Positions 1-8,452 of a stretch of 64,000 nucleotides of DNA are shown piece by piece; the stretch's first letter is position 1; every line of letters begins with the position of its first letter. The position numbers and the translations under genes are program-made. Under the pieces are notes generated by a model. That model saw only the letters and a program-made list of their open reading frames with translations. It was not told the DNA's origin and searched no databases. The DNA comes from Flavobacterium sp. GT3R68 (GTDB taxonomy: Bacteria > Bacteroidota > Bacteroidia > Flavobacteriales > Flavobacteriaceae): NCBI RefSeq assembly GCF_007109225.1, contig NZ_VJZK01000008.1, positions 71,635 to 135,634 of the forward strand, written 5' to 3'.

Positions 1-1
1 T

Positions 2-547
2 AACGAAGGACAGCGGTTATTTGATTCTTTGGTACAGTATAAATTAGTAGGTACCCAATTTGATAACTTTACTATTAAGAGTTACAATTCCAAAAAAGTG
101 GAGCTGAATAAAATCACAAAACCGGTATTCATCATCACTTATGCTTCGTGGTGTGTCTTAAACAAAGGCGAAATCCCAGCATTGAATAAATTAGCGAAAG
201 AGCACCGCAATAATATGGAGTTTATCGTATTGTTCTGGGATAAAAAATGCAACATCAAGAAAATTGCCAATCTCTTCAACAGCAATATAAAAGTGTGTTA
301 CGCCAACGAATCTTACGATAATGATTCCCGTATTGTTTCGACCCTAAAACACACCTTGGGCTTCCCCACTTCATACTTTATTGATGAAAATAAGAAGGTA
401 GTCAGCATTAAACGTGTTGTGAGTCAATTTCAACCTAAAACGGCATTAAAAATTGCAATAGCTCAGAGCTATGATAATTTAAGTAAAAGCATCAACGAAT
501 CACTGATAAATAAATCAGTAGTACATTCGCGTCTGGCTACCAATTAG
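2..547 (+). CDS. Thioredoxin-like (TlpA/redoxin fold) protein, 5' partial
   Basis: The frame is open to the left window edge, so the true start lies upstream; the first internal start-like codon is a TTG at 29. The visible part has a thioredoxin fold signature. A strand ends in ASWC followed by VLNKGEIPALN, matching the usual ASWCGPCKxEIPxLN active-site helix, and a later GFPTSYFID carries the cis-proline loop. The second active-site cysteine is missing (C-V-L-N instead of C-x-x-C), so ordinary disulfide exchange is unlikely. It could act as a one-cysteine reductant, a chaperone or a structural relative. Its stop is 2 nt from the convergent lytic transglycosylase stop. Fold assignment is fairly safe; function is unknown. 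Confidence 0.7.
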   Translation, partial: NEGQRLFDSLVQYKLVGTQFDNFTIKSYNSKKVELNKITKPVFIITYASWCVLNKGEIPALNKLAKEHRNNMEFIVLFWDKKCNIKKIANLFNSNIKVCYANESYDNDSRIVSTLKHTLGFPTSYFIDENKKVVSIKRVVSQFQPKTALKIAIAQSYDNLSKSINESLINKSVVHSRLATN

Positions 548-549
548 TA

Positions 550-1446
550 TTAATTGTAACCTTTCAAAGGGATTTCAATGGTGTAAATTTTCTTATTCAC
601 ATTGTCCAATTTCTTATCTCTCAACCACGGATTGTGGATTTTCAATATCTTGTAATTAATTCCCTGTCCTTTGGCAAAAGTGGCCAAATCCGTAATAGAA
701 CTGTCTACCTCAATTTTTTTTGTCGGCAAAATAAAATATAATTCCTGCTGTGGAATTGTATAACCATATTTTTCAGGATTTTTCATAATTTCCTTTAAAG
801 CCAAAATCCTGAATACATATCTGGAGGTTTCATCGTTCAGCAACAAATCATAATAATTGGTTACTTTTTGACTTTCCATTTGTCTTAAAACCCCGCCCAT
901 ACCCCCGTTGTAAGAAGCCGCAGCTAAAGTCCACGATCCAAATTTCTCTTTTGCAGTCAATAAATATTTACAGGCCGCTTCGGTCGATTTCTCCAAATGA
1001 TACCGTTCGTCAACTGTTTCACTTACTTCCATGCCTATTCCCTTAGCGGTATCCGGCATAAATTGCCACACTCCTCTTGCTCCCGCTGAGGAAACTGCAT
1101 TGGTCAACGCACTTTCGATTACTGCAAGATATTTAAAATCATCAGGCACTCCATTTTTTTTCAATATAGGCTCAATGACAGGGAAGGCACGATTAGCCCT
1201 TTTAATTACCAAAATCGTGGAAGAATGGAGATTCGTATTAATCAATAGCTCCTTATCAAAACGTTCGTTGACATCCGAAATATTTAAAGGCGTTTGCTCT
1301 CCGGCAAAATCTACTTCAGTCGGAAAAAAATTTGACGTACCTTCATGGGTGATTTTATTTTTATTTTGAGTAGAAATGGCGAAAATAGAAACACCACTTA
1401 CAACCACTACCGAGGCAATAATGCCAGTTTTTTTTATCCAGTTCAT
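550..1446 (-). CDS. Membrane-anchored lytic transglycosylase (SLT/MltD-like)
   Basis: This 298-aa protein begins with a short basic stretch and one hydrophobic segment (about residues 8-26), which would be a signal anchor placing the rest in the periplasm. A transglycosylase SLT domain spans about residues 85-225. It contains YLAVIESAL with the likely catalytic Glu111, then GARGVWQFMPDTA and AASYNGG, all classical for the lysozyme-like goose/SLT fold. Such enzymes cleave peptidoglycan glycan strands to give 1,6-anhydro-MurNAc ends. No LysM domain is seen at the C terminus, unlike full-length MltD. The alpha/beta hydrolase gene lies 51 nt upstream on the same strand, so the two may be cotranscribed. 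Confidence 0.85.
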   Translation of the reverse strand: MNWIKKTGIIASVVVVSGVSIFAISTQNKNKITHEGTSNFFPTEVDFAGEQTPLNISDVNERFDKELLINTNLHSSTILVIKRANRAFPVIEPILKKNGVPDDFKYLAVIESALTNAVSSAGARGVWQFMPDTAKGIGMEVSETVDERYHLEKSTEAACKYLLTAKEKFGSWTLAAASYNGGMGGVLRQMESQKVTNYYDLLLNDETSRYVFRILALKEIMKNPEKYGYTIPQQELYFILPTKKIEVDSSITDLATFAKGQGINYKILKIHNPWLRDKKLDNVNKKIYTIEIPLKGYN

Positions 1447-1497
1447 TTTCTTTCTTTTACTGTTTTCAATTCGTAAACCTACAAAAATCTGTCCGTT

Positions 1498-2163
1498 TTA
1501 TAAATCCCGCCCCAAAATAATTTTCGGCAGATTGTCATTCAGCCATCTGTGCTTCGTCAGGATCATAATGTGTGTCCCTCCTTTTACAACGATGCAGTCG
1601 GAAATATATTTTATCGGAAATATCTCATCAGCATCGCCGTGGATATGAATTACATTTTTATCCGCTTCCGTTCTGTCCCACAAAACTACCTGCTCGATAG
1701 CCCAATCCAAGTATCCCCGATCCCGAACGGAAAGAAATTTTTCATATATTTTCAGTCTTTCATTGATGGTTTCCCCAAAAGAATATTTAGCCCAACTTTC
1801 AAGATTTAAAATCATATTTGTCGGTATCAGCTTATAGGCTTTCGTGGTTTTTGCAAACGCCATTCTCTTGGGAAATTCCAAGTTACTTTTGACACTTGAA
1901 ATAATAATTACTTTACTGGTTACGATAAACTGAGCCATTTCCTGAACCACAATCCCACCAAAGGAAACCCCGATTAAGACCGGGTTTTCATGTGTAATTT
2001 TTGCGGAAATTCGTTTTGCATATTCTGATAAGGATTCATTCTCTAACGGAATTTCCCATTCCAAAAGGAAAGTGTCAAATTGTTCTACTGGCAAATTTAT
2101 CCGTTCGAAAATAAGCGGGCTTGCAGCCAAACCGGGCATAAAGTAAACTGGAATTTTGGCCAT
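1498..2163 (-). CDS. Alpha/beta hydrolase
   Basis: A 221-aa single-domain protein of alpha/beta-hydrolase type. The nucleophile elbow is GVSFGG (Ser67). An oxyanion-region PGLAASPLIF lies near the N terminus, an acidic residue in HGDADEIFP and a His in GGTHIM complete the probable triad. No signal peptide is visible, so it is likely cytoplasmic. The substrate cannot be read from the sequence; esterases and acyl-ester hydrolases of this size are common. It lies immediately upstream of the lytic transglycosylase on the same strand. Confidence 0.75.
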   Translation of the reverse strand: MAKIPVYFMPGLAASPLIFERINLPVEQFDTFLLEWEIPLENESLSEYAKRISAKITHENPVLIGVSFGGIVVQEMAQFIVTSKVIIISSVKSNLEFPKRMAFAKTTKAYKLIPTNMILNLESWAKYSFGETINERLKIYEKFLSVRDRGYLDWAIEQVVLWDRTEADKNVIHIHGDADEIFPIKYISDCIVVKGGTHIMILTKHRWLNDNLPKIILGRDL

Positions 2164-2360
2164 GTACTAAAATTTTTATAAAAATAGTTTTTTTAAAATA
2201 ACCCGTCCGGAAGGCCACATTTATTTATCAATTAATTATGACTCTATTCTGACTTAACCACTTTCTGAACAAGTAATAGAGCGATAAATCGATAACATCG
2301 GTACGCTGTCAGTTTTTACCGACAAACAGCAGGCTAACACGGAGATATGAGTCAAAATTA

Positions 2361-2391
2361 TTTGATATTGAAAGGCAAATCGGTATCTTTG
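2361..2391 (+). promoter_or_regulatory. Bacteroidota sigma-A type promoter in the 2164-2580 gap
   Basis: A TTTG at 2361-2364 is followed after 19 nt by TATCTTTG at 2384-2391, fitting the TTTG-N19-TAnnTTTG consensus. It reads towards the small acetyltransferase-like gene, with a predicted leader of about 180-200 nt. Apart from this promoter, the 417-nt gap holds no gene or repeat that I recognise. Confidence 0.5.
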
Positions 2392-2580
2392 TAACTGTTG
2401 TTTTGCTTTTTTCTATTTAAGTATGTTAAAAGTATAAAAACAATTAAATACACAGTATAATTCCCTAAAACGGTGTTTATCTTTTGAATTGAAGGAGAAA
2501 TCCAGATAAAACAAAACCACTTTGAGCCCCAAAGATGCTTTAGGAATAACCATTTTTTTTAACCAATGCAGTAATAACTT

Positions 2581-2883
2581 ATGGAAGCACAAGCAGCTAT
2601 GGAAATTAAAGACAACACATTTTCGAGACAATTTGAAACCTTCGTGGACGGCAAATTGATTTCACTTGAATATTCTTTTCAGGAAAAGAAGATTTTCCTG
2701 ACCAAGATTAACGTGCCCGATCATTTTGAAAACGAAGAATTCATAGTGGATTTTCTTAAAAACATTATGGAAATCGCCTATGAACGCAAATTAAAAGTAG
2801 TTCCTATTCTGCCAAAAATAGCTGCTTTCTTCAGAAAAAATTCCACCTACAAAGATTTATTACCTCCAGGAATTAAGATATAA
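2581..2883 (+). CDS. Small GNAT-like N-acetyltransferase (Acetyltransf_CG type)
   Basis: A 100-aa protein resembling the short GCN5-related family typified by YjdJ. It has an N-terminal strand pair (FVDGKLISLEYSF), then KINVPDHFENEEFIVDFLKNIMEIA, where the acetyl-CoA binding helix normally lies, and a C-terminal KVVPILPKIAAFFRKN that matches the usual CPFVxxYL region. The start could be the ATG at 2581 or the in-frame ATG at 2599 (MEIKDN); family members usually begin close to the latter. The acceptor is unknown. It is a single-gene unit followed directly by a strong terminator. Confidence 0.65.
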   Translation: MEAQAAMEIKDNTFSRQFETFVDGKLISLEYSFQEKKIFLTKINVPDHFENEEFIVDFLKNIMEIAYERKLKVVPILPKIAAFFRKNSTYKDLLPPGIKI

Positions 2884-2890
2884 ATAAAAA

Positions 2891-2913
2891 CCGCCTTTAG
2901 CAGGCGGTTTTTT
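2891..2913 (+). terminator. Rho-independent terminator
   Basis: CCGCCT-TTAGC-AGGCGG hairpin followed by a T-run, 8 nt after the acetyltransferase-like stop and facing the convergent mtaB end. Confidence 0.85.
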
Positions 2914-2934
2914 ATTTCAAATGCTATCCACAAA

Positions 2935-4263
2935 TTATGTTAGGACAGCAACAAATTCCATTCTTACGCTACCATCTTCATCTATCTTCGTCAGGTTGAT
3001 CTCGTATAGTGTGTTAACCAATTCCGGATTCCATGGGGTTTTAACTTTTACATAATTCTCGGTAAACCCGTGAATATAACCTTCTTTGTTTTCACTTTCG
3101 AACAATACGGTTCTGTTAGTTCCCAACTGGCTTTCATAAAAAGCACGACGTTTCTTCACTGATAATCCACGAAGCATTTTACTTCTTTTGCTTCTTACAT
3201 TCGCAGGAACTTCCCCAGACATAGTAGCGGCTTCGGTATTATCCCGTTCCGAATACGTGAAAACGTGCAGATACGAAATATCCAGATCATTCAAAAAATG
3301 ATACGTTTCAAGGAAATGTTCGTCAGTTTCGCCCGGAAATCCCACAATTACGTCGACACCAATACAAGCATTCGGCATCACTTCCCGAATTTTATTCACA
3401 CGTTCCGTATACACTTCGCGCAAATAACGACGCTTCATTAACTTCAGTATGTCATTACTTCCCGATTGCAACGGAATATGAAAATGAGGAACAAAAGTCC
3501 GGCTTTTGGAAACAAATTCAATAGTTTCATTTTTTAATAGATTGGGTTCGATAGACGAAATTCTCAATCTTTCAATACCTTCTACTTTATCCAACTCCTG
3601 AACTAACTCAAAGAATGTATGTTCGTGTTTCTTATTTCCAAATTCTCCTTTTCCGTAATCACCAATATTCACTCCCGTCAGTACAATTTCTTTGATGTTT
3701 TGTTGTGAAATTTCTTTCGCATTTTTCAATACATTTTCCAATGCATCGCTTCGGGAAATTCCCCTTGCCAATGGAATCGTACAATAGGTACATTTATAGT
3801 CACATCCATCCTGAACTTTCAAGAAAGCACGCGTTCGGTCTCCGATGGAATAACTTCCCACGTAAAAATCGGCTTCTGAAATTTCACAGGAATGCACCTC
3901 GCCCATATCATTCTTGGACAAGTCATTGATATAATCAGTAATCTTGAATTTTTCGGTGGCACCCAAAACCAAATCCACGCCATCCACTGCTGCCAGTTCT
4001 TCAGGCTTCAATTGAGCATAACAACCAACCGCCGCGACGAACGCTTTATCGTTCAGCTTCATCGCCTTTTTCACCACTTGCTTGAACTGTTTATCAGCAT
4101 TTTCGGTAACCGAGCAGGTATTTATTACATAAATATCAGCCACTTCTTCAAAATCAACACGGTCGAAACCTTCATCCTGAAAATTTCGGGCAATTGTTGA
4201 TGTTTCTGAAAAATTCAGCTTACAACCGAGCGTATAAAAGGCAACTTTTTTTCTGTTTTCCAT
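2935..4263 (-). CDS. mtaB: tRNA t6A37 methylthiotransferase MtaB
   Basis: A 442-aa radical-SAM methylthiotransferase that converts t6A37 to ms2t6A37 in ANN-decoding tRNAs. The N-terminal MTTase domain shows three cluster-binding cysteines (Cys14 in TLGCKLN, Cys50 in INTCSV, Cys81 in AVGCYAQ). The radical-SAM motif C-x3-C-x2-C is at Cys154, Cys158 and Cys161 (DGCDYKCTYC). The C-terminal ~60 residues fit a TRAM domain. TLGCKLNFSE at the start is the MtaB signature and separates it from MiaB and RimO. Length is normal. A TAaaTTTG-type -7 box on the minus strand at 4385-4392 could serve it, with an intergenic repeat lying in the leader. Confidence 0.92.
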   Translation of the reverse strand: MENRKKVAFYTLGCKLNFSETSTIARNFQDEGFDRVDFEEVADIYVINTCSVTENADKQFKQVVKKAMKLNDKAFVAAVGCYAQLKPEELAAVDGVDLVLGATEKFKITDYINDLSKNDMGEVHSCEISEADFYVGSYSIGDRTRAFLKVQDGCDYKCTYCTIPLARGISRSDALENVLKNAKEISQQNIKEIVLTGVNIGDYGKGEFGNKKHEHTFFELVQELDKVEGIERLRISSIEPNLLKNETIEFVSKSRTFVPHFHIPLQSGSNDILKLMKRRYLREVYTERVNKIREVMPNACIGVDVIVGFPGETDEHFLETYHFLNDLDISYLHVFTYSERDNTEAATMSGEVPANVRSKRSKMLRGLSVKKRRAFYESQLGTNRTVLFESENKEGYIHGFTENYVKVKTPWNPELVNTLYEINLTKIDEDGSVRMEFVAVLT

Positions 4264-4283
4264 AAATCCATTCTCTTATTTGG

Positions 4284-4360
4284 GTGTGCCCCTATCGGGT
4301 CGGGCTTTCCGTTTCAATCCACGCCCAAAAGCGTGGGATTTCCACTGCAATCCCTCACAC
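4284..4360 (-). repeat. Flavobacterial hairpin-bearing intergenic repeat, copy A
   Basis: On the minus strand this reads GAGGGATTGCAGTGG, then a hairpin with stem CCACGC/GCGTGG, then ACGGAAAGCCCGACCCG. It resembles the elements at 9425 and 32717: GATTGnAGnGG, ATCC, variable stem, GGAT, CGGAAAGC. It lies in the mtaB leader and codes for nothing visible. I recall many similar copies in Flavobacterium genomes, but this was not checked. Confidence 0.6.
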
Positions 4361-4384
4361 AAAACACTTTATAAAAAGAGTTTG

Positions 4385-4392
4385 CAAATTTA
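4385..4392 (-). promoter_or_regulatory. Probable -7 box of mtaB
   Basis: Minus-strand TAAATTTG (CAAATTTA on plus) fits the Bacteroidota TAnnTTTG -7 element. No clear TTG -33 element is found at the right distance, so this is weaker than the other promoters listed. Confidence 0.35.
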
Positions 4393-4521
4393 CATACAAT
4401 AATCGGTTTGAAGAAATTATTAATCTGCTACATATCAACTATTTGAATTAATTCCGAATTGAATAATAATCAAAACCACGACTATATGTATAATCGTGGC
4501 TGGAGATTATTTCTTTTTAAT

Positions 4522-5916
4522 TTATTTGGATTTTGGTGCCAGCATATTTTCGGGATTCAGAATGTCATCCAATTGTTCTTTAGACAAAAGATTGTGTTCC
4601 AATACGAGCTTGTAAACACTCTTACCGGTTTCCAATGCTTCTTTGGCAATTTTGGTGCTGTTTTTATATCCAATATATGGATTCAGCGCGGTCACAATTC
4701 CGATACTATGCAAGACCATTTCTTTACAGTGTTCCTCGTTGGCAGTGATTCCGTCAATACATTTGGTCGCCAAAGTATCCATTCCGTTTTCAAGCAGTTT
4801 CATCGATTCCATAATACTATAAATCAAGACCGGCTCCATTACATTTAATTGCAATTGCCCGGCTTCGGCTGCCATGGTAACGGTAAGATCATTCCCGATA
4901 ACCCTAAAACAAACCTGGTTCATTACTTCAGGAATCACCGGATTTACTTTGCCTGGCATAATGGAAGAACCCGGCTGCATCGGAGGAAGATTAATTTCAT
5001 TCAAACCACAACGCGGACCGGAAGAAAGGAGGCGTAAATCGTTGCATATTTTAGAAATTTTGATTGCCATTCTTTTCAATGCAGAAGAATAAATCACATA
5101 CGAACCCGTATCGGGCGTTGCCTCAATGAGGTTCGGTGCTGAAACGAAAGGATGACCTGTGATTTTCGCCAAATTTTCAGCGCATAATTTTGCATACCCC
5201 GGCGCGGCATTCAAACCCGTACCGATTGCGGTTGCACCCATATTGATTTCAAAAAACAAGGCCGAATTTTGGTTCAGGCGTTCGATTTCTTCTTCTAAAG
5301 TAGCAGCATAGGCTTCGAATTCCTGCCCCATAGTCATCGGAACAGCGTCCTGTAATTGGGTTCTTCCCATCTTAAGGACATGTTTGAACTCCTCACCTTT
5401 TCGTCGGAATGACTGAATCAATTTTCTTAAATGTTCAATCAGGTTGCTGTTCGAATTAATGCTGGCCAGCTTTATTGCAGTCGGATAGGCATCGTTAGTC
5501 GATTGCGATAAGTTCACATGATCATTGGGAGAACAATATTGATATTGACCCTTTTCATAGCCTAAAATTTCAAGTGCACGATTCGCAATCACTTCATTGA
5601 TATTCATATTGGTAGAAGTTCCGGCACCACCCTGAATCATATCTATTGGAAATTCTTCATTAAATTTTCCCTCAATCACTTCTTTGGCAGCCTGAACTAT
5701 CACGTCTTTCATTTTTTCATCCAGCAGACCCAAGTTAAAATTGGTTTCAGCTGCAGCCCATTTGACATACGCCAGGCCTTTGATAAATTCCGGAAACTGA
5801 TTTAATTTGACACAGGAAATTTGAAAATTTTCAATTGCCCGTTGTGTCTGAACACCATAATAGGCGTTGACGGGAACATTGAGATCGCCTAATAAATCAT
5901 TTTCTACTCTATACAT
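4522..5916 (-). CDS. aspA: Aspartate ammonia-lyase
   Basis: A 464-aa member of the aspartase/fumarase superfamily, converting L-aspartate to fumarate and ammonia. The signature loop GSSIMPGKVNPVIPE, carrying the catalytic serine, is intact, as are the N-terminal YYGVQTQRAIENF and the QGGAGTSTNMNINE block. Together these favour aspartase over class II fumarase, although the two are hard to separate without alignment. Full length, starting at an ATG. A minus-strand TATCTTTA-like -7 box with a TTG about 17 nt further upstream (around 5944-5970) could be its promoter. Cytosolic enzyme of nitrogen and C4-acid metabolism, apparently monocistronic. Confidence 0.88.
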   Translation of the reverse strand: MYRVENDLLGDLNVPVNAYYGVQTQRAIENFQISCVKLNQFPEFIKGLAYVKWAAAETNFNLGLLDEKMKDVIVQAAKEVIEGKFNEEFPIDMIQGGAGTSTNMNINEVIANRALEILGYEKGQYQYCSPNDHVNLSQSTNDAYPTAIKLASINSNSNLIEHLRKLIQSFRRKGEEFKHVLKMGRTQLQDAVPMTMGQEFEAYAATLEEEIERLNQNSALFFEINMGATAIGTGLNAAPGYAKLCAENLAKITGHPFVSAPNLIEATPDTGSYVIYSSALKRMAIKISKICNDLRLLSSGPRCGLNEINLPPMQPGSSIMPGKVNPVIPEVMNQVCFRVIGNDLTVTMAAEAGQLQLNVMEPVLIYSIMESMKLLENGMDTLATKCIDGITANEEHCKEMVLHSIGIVTALNPYIGYKNSTKIAKEALETGKSVYKLVLEHNLLSKEQLDDILNPENMLAPKSK

Positions 5917-6012
5917 TTTATGTTATTTTGTATTAAATTACTCTAAAGATACTTCTTATTTTGTAGCCAAAAACTACTGAATATCATATTTTAAATAAAT
6001 TAAGGGATAAAA

Positions 6013-6050
6013 AAAACCGCAAAATGATTTCTCAATTGCGGTTCGTTTTT
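6013..6050 (-). terminator. Bidirectional terminator between the GlmU-like gene and aspA
   Basis: Stem AACCGCAA (6015-6022) with TTGCGGTT (6036-6043), flanked by an A-run on the left and a T-run on the right. It terminates the minus-strand GlmU-like transcript before the aspA promoter. Confidence 0.8.
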
Positions 6051-6069
6051 ATTACAAATATGGTAAAAC

Positions 6070-7245
6070 TTATTCCTTTCGGTATTTTTTTGTTTCTTCA
6101 AATACGTGTTCCATAATTTTAGCATCCTGCTCCGTAAAGTCAACATGCCGTCTCGACATTACGATTCGTGCCGTCTCGAAAGCTTTTTTCGTGATGTAAG
6201 TCGTGAACCCAGAAGCACCGCCCCAAGAAAAACTCGGGATAAAATTTCGTGGAAAACCGCTTCCGAAAATGTTGGTACTCACACCAACTACTGTACCGGT
6301 ATTAAACATCGTGTTGATACCGCATTTACTGTGATCTCCCATCATCAAACCGCAGAACTGCAGGCCTGTTTTGGCAAAGCCTTCAGTTTCGTAGCTCCAC
6401 AATTTCACTTCCTCATAATTATTTTTCAGGTTCGAATTATTACTGTCGGCACCGATATTACACCATTCCCCCAATACAGAATTCCCTAAAAACCCATCGT
6501 GTCCTTTATTGGAATACCCAAACAACACGGAATTATTTACTTCGCCCCCAATTCGGCAATGCGGACCTACAGTCGTTGCACCGTATACTTTGGATGCCAA
6601 TTTCACCTGCGCTTCCTCGCACAAAGCAAATGGTCCGCGGATTACAGAGCCTTCCATGATTTCAGAGTTCTTTCCGATATAAATAGGCCCTGTGGATGCA
6701 TTTAAGGTAACAAATTCAAGTTTCGCACCAGCTTCAATAAAAATATTTTCCGGGGCCATTACATTGACACTTTTCGGGATTGGTTGTGAGGTCCGGTCTT
6801 CGGTCAACAGTTCAAAATCTTCACGGATAGCGGCATCATTTTTCGCGAAAATATCCCATGTTTTTTCGATCGTCAGGCAGTCTTCTTTATAATCAATGAT
6901 GTCATAGGAATCAAAATCCACTTCTTCCTGAGATTCCTGGGTATAGAAAGCAATCACTTCCTCTCCCTTGAAAATAGCCTGATTCGGCTCCAGATTGCGC
7001 ACGAGTTCCGACAGTACATTATTAGGCAGAAACGAAGCATTGATCATCACATTTTCTTCCAGTTCGACCATTGGGAATTTTTCGGAAAGATACTCTTCGG
7101 TCAAAGTCGTGGTAGTGGAACCCAAATGCTTTTCCCATTTTTCGCGGATTGTCAGAATCCCTACGCGAATGTCGGCTACAGGTCTCGTGAAAGTAAAGGG
7201 AAGTAATGCGTTGCGGACTGTACCGTCAAAAAGTATATAGTTCAT
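6070..7245 (-). CDS. GlmU-like sugar nucleotidyltransferase family protein
   Basis: A 391-aa protein of the Bacteroidota 'GlmU family' type. The N-terminal half starts MNYILFDGTVRNALLPFTFT, related to sugar-phosphate nucleotidyltransferases but without a clear LxAGxGTRM pyrophosphorylase loop. The C-terminal half is a left-handed beta-helix of hexapeptide repeats (IYIGKNSEIMEGSVIRGPFA, KVYGATTVGPHCRIGGEV, LGEWCNIGADSNNSN). Such proteins are taken to act in nucleotide-sugar synthesis, but the missing canonical loop leaves the reaction unproven. The rpmE2 gene is the next upstream minus-strand gene, separated by a terminator, so this is probably its own unit. Confidence 0.75.
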   Translation of the reverse strand: MNYILFDGTVRNALLPFTFTRPVADIRVGILTIREKWEKHLGSTTTTLTEEYLSEKFPMVELEENVMINASFLPNNVLSELVRNLEPNQAIFKGEEVIAFYTQESQEEVDFDSYDIIDYKEDCLTIEKTWDIFAKNDAAIREDFELLTEDRTSQPIPKSVNVMAPENIFIEAGAKLEFVTLNASTGPIYIGKNSEIMEGSVIRGPFALCEEAQVKLASKVYGATTVGPHCRIGGEVNNSVLFGYSNKGHDGFLGNSVLGEWCNIGADSNNSNLKNNYEEVKLWSYETEGFAKTGLQFCGLMMGDHSKCGINTMFNTGTVVGVSTNIFGSGFPRNFIPSFSWGGASGFTTYITKKAFETARIVMSRRHVDFTEQDAKIMEHVFEETKKYRKE

Positions 7246-7362
7246 AAAAATGTCGATTCGTTAATTCGTTGATTTGGTTATTCGATATCCTGATTCCAAA
7301 AGTCTAATAGTCACAAAATTTAGAATTCAAAGTTACAAAGTTTTCAATTCAATAAAAAACAA

Positions 7363-7388
7363 AAAAGCCTTCCGATTGGAAGGCTTTT
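7363..7388 (-). terminator. Terminator of rpmE2
   Basis: AAAGCCTTCC-GATT-GGAAGGCTTT hairpin, 10-bp stem, with an A-run on the left that becomes the T-run for minus-strand transcription. Confidence 0.9.
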
Positions 7389-7410
7389 GATATATAAGGA
7401 TAAACTACTA

Positions 7411-7662
7411 TTATTTAGTATGTTTAGCGTATTTAGTTTTAAATTTATCAATACGTCCTGCAGTATCGATAAGTTTAGATTTACCTGTGTAAAAAGGGTG
7501 AGAAGTTCTGGAGATCTCCATTTTCACAACTGGATACTCAACACCATCAACTGTAATAGTTTCTTTAGTGTCTGCTGTAGATTTAGTAATAAAAACTTCT
7601 TCGTTAGACATGTCTTTAAACGCTACTAATCTGTAATTTTCTGGGTGAATTCCTTTTTTCAT
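7411..7662 (-). CDS. rpmE2: 50S ribosomal protein L31, type B (zinc-independent)
   Basis: An 83-aa protein starting [15 protein letters not shown], with [13 protein letters not shown] and a basic C-terminal tail, all diagnostic of L31. It contains no cysteine and so belongs to the C-minus (type B, YkgM-like) group that does not bind zinc. It joins the central protuberance of the large subunit and contacts the small subunit. It has its own promoter (7775-7804) and terminator. No second, zinc-binding L31 is present in this window, so it may be the only L31 or a zinc-starvation paralogue. Confidence 0.95.
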   Translation of the reverse strand: MKKGIHPENYRLVAFKDMSNEEVFITKSTADTKETITVDGVEYPVVKMEISRTSHPFYTGKSKLIDTAGRIDKFKTKYAKHTK

Positions 7663-7774
7663 CTTGTAAATCTTTTTTTATTTGTTGAATTATAACCTGT
7701 TTTGAAGCTTTTCGTTTAATTGAAAAGGTATAAACCCGCTATAACTTTTATTTTACTATATTATTTTGAGTTTG

Positions 7775-7804
7775 CAAATTTACAATTATTTTTTAATAAT
7801 CAAA
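7775..7804 (-). promoter_or_regulatory. Promoter of rpmE2
   Basis: On the minus strand TTTG (7804-7801), an 18-nt spacer, then TAAATTTG (7782-7775): an exact match to the Bacteroidota consensus. The predicted leader to the L31 start is about 100 nt, long enough for autogenous control, although no structure is assigned. Confidence 0.7.
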
Positions 7805-7871
7805 TCTTTAAGTGTGTTTTTTTAAACTTTATCTAAAACTAAATTTTATCGTTCCATAATTTGGTAATTCA

Positions 7872-7879
7872 TATATTTG
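7872..7879 (+). promoter_or_regulatory. Probable -7 box of the DUF4199 gene
   Basis: TATATTTG lies 23 nt before the ATG and matches TAnnTTTG. A -33 TTG at normal distance is not seen. Confidence 0.4.
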
Positions 7880-7902
7880 TGGTTTAATTTAAATTAAAGA
7901 AA

Positions 7903-8442
7903 ATGACAGAAAAAATTTCACCAGCTAAATCTGGACTTCAGTTAGGTATTTTATTTGGAGTTATTATGGTTTTAGAATTCGTAATAATGTACGTTATAGG
8001 AATGAAATCCTTGATTGGTTCACCCGTTGGCATGATCGTAAATCTTTTAAACTTTATTGGACTCCCATTATTATTTATTTATATGGGATGTAAAAACTAC
8101 AAAAATCTGAATAATGGTTTTGCCTCATTCGGTGAATGTCTAAAAGTGGGCGTTTCTATGATGGTTATAGCTGCTTTGATTTATGCTGCTTTCAATGTTA
8201 TTTTTAACTTAATATTTCCTGAATTCGTTGATGAGATGATTTCGATAATTAGATCTGAGATTATAAAGAAAACTCCCGAAATAACAAGCAAACAATTAGA
8301 AATGGGTTTATCATTTCAAAGAAAATTCATGAATCCAATGATTGCATTTCCGGCCACTATAGCTATGTATGCCTTTTTTGGACTATTGTACTCCTTAATA
8401 ATTGGGGCTATTGTTAAAAATGAAAAGCCTCAAAGTTTCTAA
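7903..8442 (+). CDS. DUF4199 family membrane protein
   Basis: A 179-aa protein with four hydrophobic segments (about residues 14-34, 42-64, 82-105, 148-170), resembling DUF4199 proteins of Bacteroidota. No catalytic motif is seen. It sits 10 nt before a GT2 glycosyltransferase that also has C-terminal membrane segments. This DUF4199-GT2 pairing is common in flavobacteria as I recall it, and suggests a joint envelope role, perhaps in lipid-linked sugar handling. That role is inference only. Confidence 0.8.
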   Translation: MTEKISPAKSGLQLGILFGVIMVLEFVIMYVIGMKSLIGSPVGMIVNLLNFIGLPLLFIYMGCKNYKNLNNGFASFGECLKVGVSMMVIAALIYAAFNVIFNLIFPEFVDEMISIIRSEIIKKTPEITSKQLEMGLSFQRKFMNPMIAFPATIAMYAFFGLLYSLIIGAIVKNEKPQSF

Positions 8443-8452
8443 TTTCCAATTA

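Noticed and set aside
8402..8452. Longer start for the GT2 glycosyltransferase
   Set aside because: Would overlap DUF4199 and adds residues before the conserved MNLSVIIPLLNEE start.
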